A stretch of 64,000 nt of DNA, taken from contig NC_073307.1 of assembly GCF_027595985.1 (NCBI RefSeq), positions 47,470,509-47,534,508 of the forward strand, written 5' to 3'. The notes beneath the pieces were generated by a model, which saw nothing but the letters and a program-made list of their open reading frames with translations, was not told the origin of the DNA and did no database searches. This stretch comes from Sorex araneus (taxonomy: Eukaryota; Chordata; Mammalia; Eulipotyphla; Soricidae). Every line of letters begins with the position of its first letter. The first letter of the stretch is position 1. Positions 24,167-34,957 of this stretch are shown here, in pieces. A program made the translations under genes and the position numbers.

Positions 24167-24429
24167 GGAGCAGAGGGAAACACTTGCAAGTCACGGAGGA
24201 AGATCGGTGAGGGCACAAACCAAAGCGGGCCAGTCGGCCACATCAGTGGGGGCGGGAGGAGGTGGGGGGGCAAACGAATAACTGATTCCTGAGCCTCTCC
24301 ACAGGGTCCTTCAATCCGGCCTGAATCAGCCCAGGACGGGATCATTTCGGTGTGGGGCGGTGGGAGGCGCGGGGGCAGGTCACATTCCCGGGTGGGGGTG
24401 GGGGTGGGGGATGGAGGGCTGCGGGATGC

Positions 24430-24565
24430 GGCAGTGGATCCGGGCACTACCGCCGGCACTCCACGTGGTTCCCCGAGAACTGCCAGGGCGTGATTCCTGG
24501 GCGCAGGGTCAGGGGTCAGCCCTGAGCGCTGCCGGGTGTGGCCCCTAACCCCAATAGTAATAATA

Positions 24566-24612
<47 letters not shown>
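24430..24612 (+). mobile_element. SOR-type SINE with (AAT)n(GAT)n tail
   Basis: Body 'gccagggcgtgattcctggg' to 'cgctgccgggtgtggcccct', followed by AAT then about 16 GAT units. The A-box part is poorly preserved. Its tail ends next to the CpG island. Confidence 0.8.
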
Positions 24613-24629
24613 ATAATGAATGAAATGAC

Positions 24630-25290
24630 CCTGTCCGGAACCGGCAGCACGCCGGGGGCCCACGCGGCGCCCCCGCCCCCCGCGTCTCCGGCCGGAAGCA
24701 GTCCGTCGGCGCACCGCCCCCCAGAGAAACCGGGGCCGCCGCGCCTGCGCAGGAGCCGCCGCGTCACGCGCCGCCGGCCGCTTCCGGTGCGCCGCGGGGG
24801 CCGCCGGGACGGGTCTCCCGGGCGATCCGGGGCCGCCGCCGCCTCCGCCGCCGCCGCCACCGCGCAGGCTGCCTTCGCGCCGCGCCGTCGCAGGCGCTGG
24901 GGCAGGGGCTCCCGCGCCCGCCCGCCCGCCGCCACCGCCTCGCGTCGCGACTCCGCGCCGTGTGTCGCCGCGCGGGGCCGCGGGGCCGGGGCTCCTCGGG
25001 CGCCCGGGATGCGCGCGCGAGCCCTGGCCGCCCCCGCCCCGTCGCCGGCCGCCGCCAGCCTCGCGGAGCGCGCGCGCGCCCGCCCGCCCCGTCGCCTCGC
25101 CCACGGCCCGGGGGATGTGAGCCGCGCCGCCTGCACGCCGCGCCGGGTGAGTGCGGGCGCGGGCGGCGGGGACGGGCCCGCGCCGGCCCCGGGCCAGGGC
25201 GCACGGCACGGGGGCCCGGGGGGCTGGGAACGGCGGGTCTTGGAGCAGAGTGGCGTGTTCAAGGTCATAGAACTCTGCAGGCCCCGGTGT
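24630..25290. promoter_or_regulatory. CpG island; probable divergent HMGXB3/TIGD6 promoter
   Basis: Extremely GC- and CpG-rich block without a TATA box. Candidate sites seen: ETS-type ccggaag at 24,692-24,698 and its inverse gcttccggtg at 24,780-24,789; an NRF1-like gcgcctgcgcag at 24,741-24,752; a CRE-like gcgtcacgcg at 24,761-24,770. Such sites are usual in housekeeping bidirectional promoters. The position between TIGD6 (-) and HMGXB3 (+) fits that role. Transcription start sites cannot be read from sequence. Confidence 0.8.
24960..25146 (+). other. HMGXB3: Probable HMGXB3 non-coding exon 1
   Basis: Lies in the CpG island and ends at a strong donor (cgccgg|gtgagt, GT at 25,147). The 5' edge is a guess. 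An alternative donor, ggc|gtgagt, lies near 25,297. Confidence 0.5.
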
Positions 25291-25914
25291 AAGGCGTGAG
25301 TTTGCTGCTGCTGCTTTATTTTTTTTGCATTGCTGTTTTGAGGCCTCGGGTCCGAGAACCAGTCTCGACTGGGACTTCAAAGCGGGTGCGGACACGCACC
25401 CACCCAGCTAGCCCTGCCCGCGCTCCTTCAAGGTGGTTTTTAATGGCCCTCTTTCCTTGTGTCCCTGCCAAATCCCATGTTGCCTCTTCCCCCCACCCCC
25501 CTACTTCTTCTTTAAACAGATGCGCTCCCGCAGTTCACTGCATTTTCTCGCAGGACTCTCAAGGGCTGAGAAGTCAGGTACTAAGGGCAAAAGTGGCGCA
25601 GTCCTACGTCGCCTTCGCTCGAACTCTCGCTTCCTTTATCCTTTGCTGTAGCCTCTCGCTTCTCCAGCCCAGTGGTGGGGTTGCCTTTTCTCCCAGTCAT
25701 CTCTGGTTGGTCTGCTTTGGGAGAGGAATGAAGGGTTACGTGGAACTAGAAAGAAAGCTAGGCAGAGAATAGGCGGGCCTGACCTGCAGTGTGGCTTTAA
25801 ATTGTTGGTGAGATTTTGGTCTGCGTGTTCGTAAAAGAATTTTCCTAGGATTCATAATCATCTGAAACGAGCCTTGTCTCGCACCAAGTTCGGAGCCACC
25901 GCATCAGCCACTGC

Positions 25915-26025
25915 ATCCTCATGAGGCAGGGAAATTTGGGGCAGGGAAAGTACTTGTCTGAGATCACTTAACTTGATTTGGAACCAGATCTCCTGCTGTG
26001 GCAAGGTGCTCATTTCCTTATTCTA
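25915..26025 (-). mobile_element. MIR-like ancient SINE
   Basis: 'gaggcagggaaatttggggc', 'agtacttgtctgagatcact' and 'ggaaccagatctcctgctg' follow the reverse MIR core. Confidence 0.55.
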
Positions 26026-26208
26026 CTTTATCACGTGTGGTTTGAGCCCCAGACAGCAGTGTGTGGCCCTTTCCCGGGAATCTTAAAATGTTGCCTTACA
26101 GGTTTTTAGTAGCAATTATATTCATTTTCATAAAATTACAAATTTCTAGGAACTTTTCTCTCACCACGGGTTGAGTAAAAAAATTGGCTGCAAAGAATCT
26201 AATTCTGT

Positions 26209-26275
26209 ATGTGCGTGCGTGCGTGCGTGCGTGCGTGTGTGTGTGTGTATTGTATGTGTATGTATGTGTGTAGAC
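26209..26275 (+). repeat. (GTGC)n/(GT)n microsatellite
   Basis: Eight or so GTGC units followed by GT and GTAT units. Confidence 0.95.
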
Positions 26276-26376
26276 ACACACCTGGAGGTGGTGCTTCTGG
26301 TCCATATGGGTACTGGGGATTGAACCTGTGTCTGCTGTGTGCAAGTGCCAACTTTCTGTACCAACTTTCTGGCCCC
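26270..26376 (-). mobile_element. SOR-type SINE fragment
   Basis: 'cacacctggaggtggtgctt', 'ggattgaacctgtgtctgct', 'actttctggcccc'; adjacent to the GT repeat. Confidence 0.7.
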
Positions 26377-26599
26377 CAAATGCCAAAGAGGTTGATGAAA
26401 AGTGCTGTGATTTAGAGAGTTGCCAATGGAGATAGGGAACAATATGGTATAATGGAAAAAAAAAAGACTTGAAAAATAAGAACTTTTAAATACAAAACTT
26501 GTTTTTCAAGCCTCTTTTTTGGATGAGGTGGCTTCAGGCCAGTCATTACATTTCTCAGCAACATGAGTCCTTTTTTTGCCAGGGGTGGGGTGGGGGCGA

Positions 26600-26743
26600 G
26601 GGAGCCCACTCTTGATGCTGCTGAGGGGTTTCTCCTGGCTCTGCACTCAGGAATCACACCTGGCGGTGATGCCTGGTAATTGAACCTGGGTCATCCTTTT
26701 GCAAGACAGCGCCTTCTCTCCTCTGCTAGCTCTCTGGCCCCCA
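26600..26743 (-). mobile_element. SOR-type SINE, diverged
   Basis: Reverse copy retaining 'ctcctggctctgcactcagg' and 'tagctctctggcccc'. Confidence 0.8.
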
Positions 26744-26909
26744 GATGAGTCATCCTGAATAACGAACTCTTTATTTTATGTAGCACTTCCCAGAAATCTG
26801 TGATATTCATGAAGCCTGATAACATTTCTTTGAATATATGAGAGAATTGGACTTAAAGCAGTAAAGGACCTATCAAAGGTCACCGCAAACAAGAGTATAA
26901 AGAAATCTT

Positions 26910-27022
26910 GGCTGGAGTGATTGTATAGTGGGTCGGGTGTCTGCCTTGCATGCAGGACCCCATATTGTCCTGAGTCCTGCCAGGAGTGATCCCTGCACAC
27001 TGCCTGGTATGGCCCAAAAACC
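26910..27022 (+). mobile_element. SOR-type SINE, internally shortened
   Basis: 'ggctggagtgattgtatagt' head; 'caggagtgatccctgcacac' body; 'ggtatggcccaaaaacca' end. Confidence 0.75.
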
Positions 27023-27029
27023 AAATAAC

Positions 27030-27255
27030 AGCACTGGAAAGGAAATAGTATACGCCTAGCACCTGCTGATCTAGCTTGATCCCCAACACCACATGATCCC
27101 CCGAGCATAGATGCTGCCCTGTGCGTGAGAGTGAACAGCACCCCATTCTCAGGCCCTTGCATTGAACCACCAGCCTGCTGGCCCAGAATTGCTGGTGGGT
27201 CTGCTAGACCTCCTGAGCACTGCTTGGGAGGACCCACCACCATGCTCCCCTCGAC
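27030..27255 (+). mobile_element. Degenerate SINE sequence
   Basis: Scattered forward matches ('cttgatccccaacaccac', 'cctcctgagcactgcttggg'). Confidence 0.35.
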
Positions 27256-27401
27256 TTCCCCCAAGAAGAAATCTTGGCATATGGGCATTTAATGTATGTC
27301 TGAACTGCATGTTGGAAGAATTACTGAATGACTTATTGAAGCAGTTTGCTCATGGTGATGGATGAAGCAGGAGGGAGAGGCTAGAATATGTAGGGGGAGG
27401 G

Positions 27402-27515
27402 TGTTTGGGCCACACCGGTGGTGCTCAGCGTCACTCCTGGTGGTGCTTGTGGGACCCTGGGGGTCCAGCCAGAGTCAGCTGCATGTAAGCCAAGTACCGT
27501 AACCCCTATAGAACT
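27402..27515 (-). mobile_element. SOR-type SINE, diverged
   Basis: Reverse: 'tgggccacaccggtggtgct', 'agtcagctgcatgtaagcca'. Confidence 0.65.
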
Positions 27516-27917
27516 GGTACTTGGCGGGGATTAGATTATTCAACTCTTGGCCAGGTATTTTTGCCTTTTACCATAGGGAAGTCTTACAGCATGGGGGTGA
27601 TTGGTGAGGAGAAGGTCTATTGTGTATATTCCAGGAATGAGTGTGAGTGGAAGGATGGCCTATAAACTGGTGACCCTAAATTTGCCTCTTGAGAGGACTC
27701 ATCTTTTGGGCAAGTGTCAAGTGTGCCCATCTCAATGCCCTCATGAGAGTCTGATTTGGAAGGACCACCCCCTGGTGGATGAGCACTGGATTCTTAAGAT
27801 CTGTGGGGTGTGGGAAATGAGTGAGCGGCAGGTAGAGATTAGGCATCCCTGGATCAGGAGGCACCTGCTTCCTTGGGGGCAGTCTTAAAGCATGCTTGTG
27901 TTCCCGTCCCTCCAGCC

Positions 27918-28054
27918 ATGGATGCATCGTATGATGGTACTGAGGTAACTGTCGTGATGGAGGAAATTGAGGAAGCCTACTGTTACACCGCCCCCGGGCC
28001 ACCCAAGAAGAAAAAAAAGTACAAAATACATGGAGAAAAGGCCAAGAAACCCAG
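27918..28054 (+). CDS. HMGXB3: HMGXB3 coding exon 1 (residues 1-46)
   Basis: The exon begins at 27,916 after tccctccag; the ATG at 27,918 opens it two bases in. The stretch MDASYDGTEVTVVMEEIEE is an acidic N-terminus. It is followed by a nuclear-localisation-type basic run of five lysines (30-34) and the first basic residues of the HMG box (Lys43-Lys44). The donor is ccag|gtgagc with codon 46 split after its second base. An upstream in-frame ATG (27,873) lies in the intron before the acceptor and is not used in the spliced message. The HMG-box family binds DNA, often bending it or binding bent DNA; the specific targets of HMGXB3 are not known to me. Confidence 0.95.
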
Positions 28055-28517
28055 GTGAGCCGACGTACTCATCTCTCCCCTTCCTTTGTTGTCACTGTGC
28101 TGATGGGATGGGGGGGCGGCAGTGGCTGTCACACACAGTGGGATGTGGCGGGCGGTGAACTTTGTCATGGAGCTGGGGCCCCCAGACAGCAGGGCTGCTG
28201 GGACTGTTCTCTTGGCAGGTGGGGCAACAGCCCAGCTTGGATTCCGGTCTTCTGCCGGTGAGGTAGTGATCTACCACCAAGCCACTCCCAGCCCCTAGCC
28301 AGCACGGTTCAATAGCAGCAGGAATTTGTAAATAGAAGCTGCTAGAAGCTGTTGTGGTGGCTTTAAGACTGTATCAGGGTTCATCGTGAGTAGTGAATAC
28401 CCTATCAATTGTTGGCATCTCCTTTGGGGCTATGATAGGGAGGGAGATGGAAAATGGGAAGGTACCAGTGATCTCTGTAAACAGCATCCAGAATTGTAGT
28501 TCTCATCTCCCCTTTTG

Positions 28518-28744
28518 GACTGGAGCGATAGCACAGCCGGATGGGCGTTTGCCTTGCACGCAGCCGACCCGGGTTCGATTCCTCCATCCCTCTGGCGAGC
28601 CCAGCACCTACCAAGAGCCTGGCAAGCTCCCCGTGGTGTATTCGATATGCCAAAAACAGTAACAAAGAGTCTCACAATGGAGACATTACTGGTACCCACT
28701 TGAGCAAATCGATGAACAGCGGGATGACAGTGCTACAGTGCTAC
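28518..28744 (+). mobile_element. Type 2 SINE with internal deletion
   Basis: Forward copy lacking the 'gagagtatcccgcccgcacg' part. It ends in a cagtgctacagtgctac tail, with catctc(c)..ttt repeats at both sides. Confidence 0.92.
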
Positions 28745-28902
28745 ATCTCTTTTAGCAGACACTCTAGACTTTTTCCTGCATTGGATGGTCACTTCCTGGG
28801 TCTGCTTGCTTCTTTCTCTCAGCCTTGGGTCATTGCTTTGGACCAGTGGAATGACCAACAGCTGTTCAGAGTATGAAAAGTATGAGTGATAACAAGGGGA
28901 AT

Positions 28903-29065
28903 CTTTTTTGTGGGGTCACCCCAGCAGTGCTCTGGGGTCACTCCTAGTTCTGCACTGAGGAATCACTCCTAGCAGTGCTCAGGGGACCATATGGGATGCT
29001 GGGGACTGGACCCGGATTGGCTGTGTGCAAGGCAAACGCCCTACCGCTCTATGTCGCTCCAGCCC
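28903..29065 (-). mobile_element. SOR-type SINE
   Basis: Reverse copy 'ggggtcaccccagcagtgct' to 'tatgtcgctccagccca'. Confidence 0.9.
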
Positions 29066-29356
29066 AACATGAGGACATTTTCCCTGAGAGAGAAATGACA
29101 AAGGGGGCACGTTTTGGGTTTGAAAATTTATCCCTGCATAAGTGCAGAAGATGTGGTCCATGGAGAGGAAAACTAGACCGTCCCTTGCCTCCTCCTCCCG
29201 TACGCCATCTGGGTTGTTCCCGAGTGTTCTCTTGTGTGGATAATGATCTTGGAGTGAAAGGTCTGTGTGGTATTTACTGCTTGGCTGCTCCCCCCCTACT
29301 GTCGTCTGTCTTCACTGGCTGTGGTGCAGAGCCGTAAGGAGTCCTTGCCCCCCCAG

Positions 29357-29531
29357 GTCGGCTTACCTGCTGTACTATTACGACATCTACCTGAAAGTGC
29401 AGCAGGAGCTCCCCCACCTCCCCCAGTCTGAGATCAATAAGAAGATTAGTGAGAGCTGGCGGCTTCTCAGCGTGGCGGAGCGGAGTTACTACTTGGAGAA
29501 AGCCAAACTGGAGAAAGAAGGCTTGGATCCC
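29357..29531 (+). CDS. HMGXB3: HMGXB3 coding exon 2 (46-104), HMG box
   Basis: The acceptor is ccccccag|gtcg and the donor ccc|gtgagt. This exon carries nearly the whole HMG box: SAYLLYYYDIYLKVQQELP (helix 1), INKKISESWRLLS (helix 2) and ERSYYLEKAKLEKEG (helix 3). The conserved aromatic and Trp positions are present, and there is no stop or frameshift. The box is short and non-canonical, ending at about residue 104. Confidence 0.97.
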
Positions 29532-30720
29532 GTGAGTCACTCCCCCTCCTGCTTTCCACCATGGCTGCATCGCTGCAAGGCCTTGGGGTTTGGTTTTCAT
29601 GGCAAGATCTTGGGGAAACTAATCCCCTACCCCCTGCCCTCCCTTTAAAATTTTCTTTACAAAGCTGGATTAATTTTCTTTCTCTTTTTGATGATCTTCT
29701 TGCCCACCTTGTCCACAGCAGTGATAGTTTCTGAGTCAGTGAGCACATGTTCTTATTCTCAAACAAACATAAGTTCGAGCCCCTCATTCTCATGGGTAGT
29801 TAGTTTTATTCTCCTTTGGTGTCGTAGCTGAGGTGGGTATTTTCCCCTACGTAATGAGTTTTCATGAGTTTTCGTGTAGTAAATTGGATTTATGTAATTA
29901 ATGTAATGTGACTCCTACCAGTGGTCATATAATCAGCAATTAGGCTTGCACAGTTGCTAATTAGGCTAATACAGCTGCTGTGTTATAATGCCACATTCTT
30001 CTGTTCCAACTGGTGTGCGCTAGAAACAGAAGTGTGAAGATGATGGAAGAGAGGCCGCTTGGCATGCTTGGATTCAAGAGCTAACAAGGCCTTTAGATTT
30101 GGGGCAGCCATTTTGTTCTAGCGTGTCCTCAGTGACAAAATGCACTGACAGCTCCTAATACAGCCACTTGGTTGTTTCTAAGACAACAGGAGAAAGTAAC
30201 CTTGTTATTACACGTGAAGCCTTTTAGCCTTAACCCCTTTTTCAACTGAAACAATTGTCTGATTTGGCTTTTGGTAAACAAGATTGCTCAGAAGTACAGT
30301 GGCTCTTTCACACATTCCGAATAGGCTGTCTTTTCCCTTTGAGGAGCCCATCTTAATTGCTGTTTGATGCCGATAGTGTTCTCAACGCTTTTCCTGCGGT
30401 GGCCCCCTTCCCACGTTGTTTCCTTCCTAGGGGACCCCTCTTCCATCCTAACGGTTGGCCCTCTAGTTCTGTATTCTGGCCCCCATTCATGTGATTTGCA
30501 CCTGTGGCCCTTCGGAATGCCCTGGGTGCCTAGTGAGGGCTCCTGCTCCTGGCTGCTTAGGTGATGAAGTGACAGACAGACTTGGGCCAGCTGCCTCAGT
30601 GGGGAGCTGGGGGGCAGCACCCTAGGAGGGAGAGAGGGTCTTCCTTGATTAAGTCCACATTCTTCTTGAGAGTTTTTTCACTTTTAAAAATTTAATTTTA
30701 CATTTAAAACACTTTTTTAA

Positions 30721-30890
30721 AGGGCTGGGGCAATAGTACAATGAGTGGGGCAGTTGCATTGCATGTGGGTTTGATCCCCGGCATCCCATATGGTCCCGAG
30801 CAACAGCAAGAGTCATTCCTGACTGCAGAATCAGGAATAACCCCTGAGCATAGCCAGGTGTGGCTCCAAAACCAAAGGAAAAAAAGGAAA
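30721..30890 (+). mobile_element. SOR-type SINE
   Basis: Forward copy: 'ggctggggcaatagtacaat' to 'aggtgtggctccaaaacc' plus an A-rich tail. Confidence 0.88.
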
Positions 30891-30892
30891 AA

Positions 30893-31060
30893 TGTTAAAG
30901 AACTGTGATTTGTAAAATTACCGATACTTGAGTTCCAGACATGTTTATGTTCTAGCACCAATCCCACCACCATTACCAGCTTCCCCCCACCACGCTTCCC
31001 ACGTGCCCTCCTGCGCTCCCGGCCTGCCACATCTCTCAGATTGGCTTTTTCCCTGTCTCT
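30893..31060 (-). mobile_element. L1 3'-UTR remnant
   Basis: 'aagaactgtgatttgtaaaa' and 'tagcaccaatcccaccacca' match the reverse L1 3' end at 51,185. Confidence 0.65.
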
Positions 31061-31884
31061 TGTCCATGACTTAAGAATATGAAAAGATTCGCTCCAATAT
31101 CTACTGGAGTTGATATTGAGTTGACTTTGGAAGAATTTCTTGTCTTGGTTTGGGTAGTTTATTTACTCACAGTGCTTAAAATCAATAGGCTAAAGCTCCT
31201 ACCAACGAGGTCTTGGCCAGTAAATATCAGACTTTAGTAGATTAATTGTCCAGTGACCCATCTAAGAAAGAACGACTTTCCTTGAGCACCCACTTGGTGC
31301 TCTATTTGGTCGCCAGAGCTCCTGCTGACTGGCAGGGCCCATGGCCTCAGCGTTACTCTGGGGTTTTACATTGAATATCATCTTACAGCAGAAAAAAAGG
31401 TTTGTTGATTAAGTCTCAGCCACCATATGTATTTGCTACCGTTTAGTTTATTCTTCTGACTTGGCTGCTTCAAAGGATGACTTGGAAATGTCATTCCTTT
31501 ATTATTCTGTCTCCGTAAAGGCTCATAAATCATAAAGGGTTTGGTCTGTCCTCTTTAATGTTTCACTTGAGTACTTTTAACTTTCATCTCTGAGTGCTGC
31601 TTTTGTGACTAATCACATCGACATCTTGCTTTTGATTTATTTAAGGATCCTTTTGTAACTGACTTAGTGTTCCTTTTCAAAGATACTTCTGAAATTATTT
31701 TTCGTACCATTTAATTTCAGTTTTCACTTAACATCTCACTTTGAACTTTTCTGTTTCCCTTTTTGAGGCAAGTTTCAGTTTAATTTGGAAAATGAGAAAA
31801 CCACCGTATTTTTTTTTTGGGGGGGTGCCAGTTCACTCTGCATGGCTGTGCTCTGTTCTGGGTCTCCTTGCTTCTCAGTGGACC

Positions 31885-31985
31885 TGTCTGGAGTTCCAGC
31901 TCTGCTGCTTTCTGAGGATTTGGGGATGTTTCCCTCCCTCAGATGTGAAATTGGAATAATAATGGTCCTTAATAGTTTTGCTCTT
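31885..31985 (+). mobile_element. MIR-like ancient SINE
   Basis: 'gttccagctctgctgctttc', 'ccctcagatgtgaaattgga' and 'ataataatggtccttaa' follow the MIR core order. Confidence 0.7.
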
Positions 31986-32269
31986 AAGGTCTTAACTATT
32001 TGGAGGTAGTTTCCCAATTGTAAAATCCCAGTTCCGGGACAGTTCAGTTTTGGGTGCCCGGATTAGTGTCCTTTCCACATTTAATCTGTCATTTCCTGTG
32101 TGATTGTGTGAGGAAGCCACTTTAGCTACTGTTATTCCAGTGAAGGTGACATTGCTCTTAAAGATGCTGGCCCTGCGTAGGCCTTTGCTTAAGACTCACT
32201 CTGGCCCCTTTCACAGAAGGAAAGTCATGTTTGTCTGATTGTCTCCCCCTGCTGCTTCCTCGCCCCCAG

Positions 32270-32767
32270 AATTCAAAGCTCTCTGCGCTGACTGCTGTGG
32301 TTCCCGACATCCCTGGCTTCCGAAAGATTCTTCCCCGCTCAGATTACATCATCATCCCCAAGAGCAGCCTGCAGGAGGACCGGAGCTGCCCTCAGCTAGA
32401 GCTCTGTGTGGCCCAGAGCCAGATGGCCCCCAAAGGATCGTCTCTGGTGTCCAGCACTGGCTTGGAGGCAGTGTCTGGCCATGCAGGGGTGGCAGAGCAG
32501 TGCCTGGCTGTGGAGGCCCTCTCGGAAGAGGTGGGAGGCCTTGCCCAGCCAGGCACTGTGCAGGAGGTTACCACCTCAGAGATCCTCGGCCAGGATGTCG
32601 TCCTGGAGGAGGCGTCCCTGGAGGTCGGAGAGAGCCACCAGCCCTACCAGACAAGCCTGGTAATTGAAGAGACCTTAGTGAATGACTCACCAGACGTCCC
32701 CACTGGAAGCCTGGCTATCCCCCATCCCCAGGCTGGGGAGAGCGTGTCAGTGGTGACAGTCATGAGG
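32270..32767 (+). CDS. HMGXB3: HMGXB3 coding exon 3 (105-270)
   Basis: The exon is 498 bases, phase 0 at both ends (gcccccag|aat; agg|gtaagt). It starts NSKLSALTAVVPDIPGFRK, including a hydrophobic/Pro segment and DYIIIPK, then an acidic linker rich in Glu, Val and Ser with no recognised domain. The largest exon here; likely disordered apart from its first 35 residues. Confidence 0.96.
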
Positions 32768-32835
32768 GTAAGTAAGTGACTTCAGTACTGATGTTATTGG
32801 CTTTATTTGGAATTAAAATTAAAAAGATAGTAGCG

Positions 32836-33034
32836 GGGCTGGAGCGATAGCACAGCGGGTAGGGCGTTCGCCTTGCACGCGGCCGACCTGGGTTCGATCC
32901 CCGGCATCCCATATGGTCCCCCAAGTACTGCCAGGAGTAATTCCTGAGTACAAAGCCAGGAGTAACCCCTGAGCATCGCTGGGTGTGACCCAAAAAGCAA
33001 AAATAAATAAATAAATAAATAAATAAATAAAAAA
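32836..33034 (+). mobile_element. SOR-type SINE with (AAAT)n tail, young
   Basis: Near-consensus forward copy. The tail is about eight AAAT units, and the direct repeat taaaaagatagtagc flanks it. Confidence 0.97.
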
Positions 33035-33157
33035 TAAAAAGATAGTAGCACTGTACACTGGCTTTGGATTCTGGAAATTTAGTGTGGGTATAACTCTGAC
33101 CCCAGACGTGCTACAAAGTTCTCTTCCCTTTCTCCCTTTCCCTTCCATCCTTCCAAG

Positions 33158-33254
33158 GAATACTTGGGAGACTATATGGGGTGTCAGGGATTGAACCTAG
33201 GTTGGCCGCATGCAAGGCAAGTGCCCGACCGGCTGTACTATTGCCCCAGCCCCT
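33158..33254 (-). mobile_element. SOR-type SINE, 3' part missing
   Basis: 'ggagactatatggggtgtca' through 'tactattgccccagcccc'. Confidence 0.85.
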
Positions 33255-34144
33255 CTTCAATTTCTTAGACACTTTACCCAACTCTTCTCCAGCATAGCCA
33301 GCATTTTCTTCACATGTGATGGGTAATAGTATATAAAGTGGGGAGCGGGGAGGGGTGGTATTTGGGTTTTTTATAACTCAAAGCCAAGATCTGCCAACCA
33401 GCCCTGGAGTCACTCTATAAGGAGTCTAGCGTCCTTGGGACTTGACTGGGGAGATTTCAGCAAACACTTGCACAGGTGAATTTTCTAGTGATGTCCCTGT
33501 AGACAGGAGCAGGGAGAAGAAAAGTCCTCTTAAGTGCCAGGTTACTGTAACCTGAGCCCAGGTGTGTGGAGCGAGTCTCCGTAGTGTGCCGCCCCTGTTG
33601 GGGGAGAGAGCAGTTTCAGAGCCGACACTCAGCTCTTTGGACGTAGAGAGGCAGCCGCCAGAGTGACCTGCCCAAGGAGATGAGTTGTGTGCAGGCAGAG
33701 GGCCAGCGTGCTGCTGCCTGCACAGGTAGGAGCGGTGCCTTCCTGGGCATTGGGCCCAGCGTTGGTGCCCAGTGCTGCTGTGTCCAGGTACTGATGATGA
33801 CCATGCCCCTGGCTTGGTCAGGGCAGAGAGCATGCTGAGAGGCTGGGCTCTTGCTAGCTTACGTGATCTTGGGGTCTTAGGTTTCTTAGAACCTTTGTTT
33901 TTAGATTTTTAGAATAAGACCAGCACATTTCCTGTGATAGGTTTTTGTTTTTTTTTTTTTTTCTCCTGTCTTTGTTGTAAACGGTTTGGGATCACAGGCT
34001 TTCAGGGTGTTCTGTTGTTGTTTTTGCTTTTGCTTTTGCTTGTATTTTCTGGTAAGCTTCCAGGGTGAGCAGATCTTCTTGGTTGTTGGCTAGGGCCCTG
34101 CGTGTGCTTCCCTCTCAGTAGAGTTCTCCTCTGTGTGCCCACAG

Positions 34145-34243
34145 GATTCCAGTGAGAGCAGCTCCTCGGCGCCAGCCACACAGTTCATCATGTTGCCTCT
34201 TCCTGCCTACTCAGTTGTGGAGAACCCCACCTCCATCAAACTG
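34145..34243 (+). CDS. HMGXB3: HMGXB3 coding exon 4 (271-303)
   Basis: Ninety-nine bases, phase 0-0 (cccacag|gat; ctg|gtcagt). A serine cluster (DSSESSSSAP) precedes a hydrophobic stretch (FIMLPLPAYSVVE). It directly precedes the first zinc-ribbon exon and has the same length and phase as coding exon 9. Confidence 0.95.
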
Positions 34244-34444
34244 GTCAGTGTGGGGGGAACTGGGGGAGGTTAGGGCTTCATGAAAATTATCTTCCAGGTT
34301 ACTTTCTGAAAGCCTCCCAAGTCTTAGGACACTAGAACTGGCAAAGGTCTCAGGAGATTCTTACCTGTTGGTGGGGGTGAATGGCTGTGACTAGAGCTCC
34401 TCGGATCCATGGACTCACCTTTTTTGTTTGTTTTGTTCGTTTTG

Positions 34445-34605
34445 AATCTTTGGGTCACACCGGGTGGTGCTCAGGCCTTATTCCTGGCTCTGGGCTCAGG
34501 GATTACTCTTGGCAGACACAGGGGACCAAATGGGGTGCTGAGGATCAAACACCGTCTGCCATGTGCAAGGCAAGTACCCTACTGGGTGTACCATTGCCCG
34601 GGCCC
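34445..34605 (-). mobile_element. SOR-type SINE
   Basis: Reverse copy 'tttgggtcacaccgggtggt' to 'accattgcccgggccc'. Confidence 0.88.
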
Positions 34606-34957
34606 TGGAACCTACCCTTGATACAAAGTTTTCTCCTTGAGCACATTTGTCAGCAGTAGATTCCGTGATTTTCCTCAAATATGCAGATGCATATATAATT
34701 TAGAAAAATTAAAACTGATGTAATTCAGTTCTGTTGTATAGATTAGGAAAAATTTCTCAGAGAAGGACCTTATTCTCTTATGATTCAAACTGTAGGATAC
34801 AGAACAAACCTTGGTTTTTTAATTCTAAGTTAGTATTCTGTTTTTTCCCCCAGTGCATGCTATAGCCTGGGCTGAGTGCCCCTAAATACGTTATATTTCT
34901 TTATGCTATTATAAATGGTATTGAAATATTTTTTACTGGTTGATCACACCAGTATAT

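Larger units (their letters stand above)
25147..27915 (+). other. HMGXB3: HMGXB3 intron 1
   Basis: Contains a MIR-like remnant, a GTGC/GT microsatellite and several SINEs listed separately. 25,300-25,900 and 27,520-27,900 hold nothing recognised. Confidence 0.5.
28055..29356 (+). other. HMGXB3: HMGXB3 intron 2
   Basis: Holds a type 2 SINE and a SOR-type SINE. 28,060-28,510 and 29,070-29,340 show nothing else recognised. Confidence 0.6.
29532..32269 (+). other. HMGXB3: HMGXB3 intron 3
   Basis: Contains one SINE, an L1 3' scrap and a MIR-like remnant. 29,540-30,715 and 31,065-31,880 show nothing recognised. Confidence 0.6.
32768..34144 (+). other. HMGXB3: HMGXB3 intron 4
   Basis: Two SINEs near the 5' end. 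33,260-34,140 shows no recognised element. Confidence 0.6.

Noticed and set aside
24124-25395. Long open frames (423 codons minus, 253 codons plus) over the CpG island
   Set aside because: GC-rich, Arg/Pro/Ala-dominated frames on both strands with low complexity and a run of Ile or Asp from the (GAT)n repeat; no domain.
27873-27917. Upstream in-frame ATG as HMGXB3 start
   Set aside because: Lies before the splice acceptor at 27,914-27,915 and so is intronic; ATG at 27,918 starts the conserved protein.
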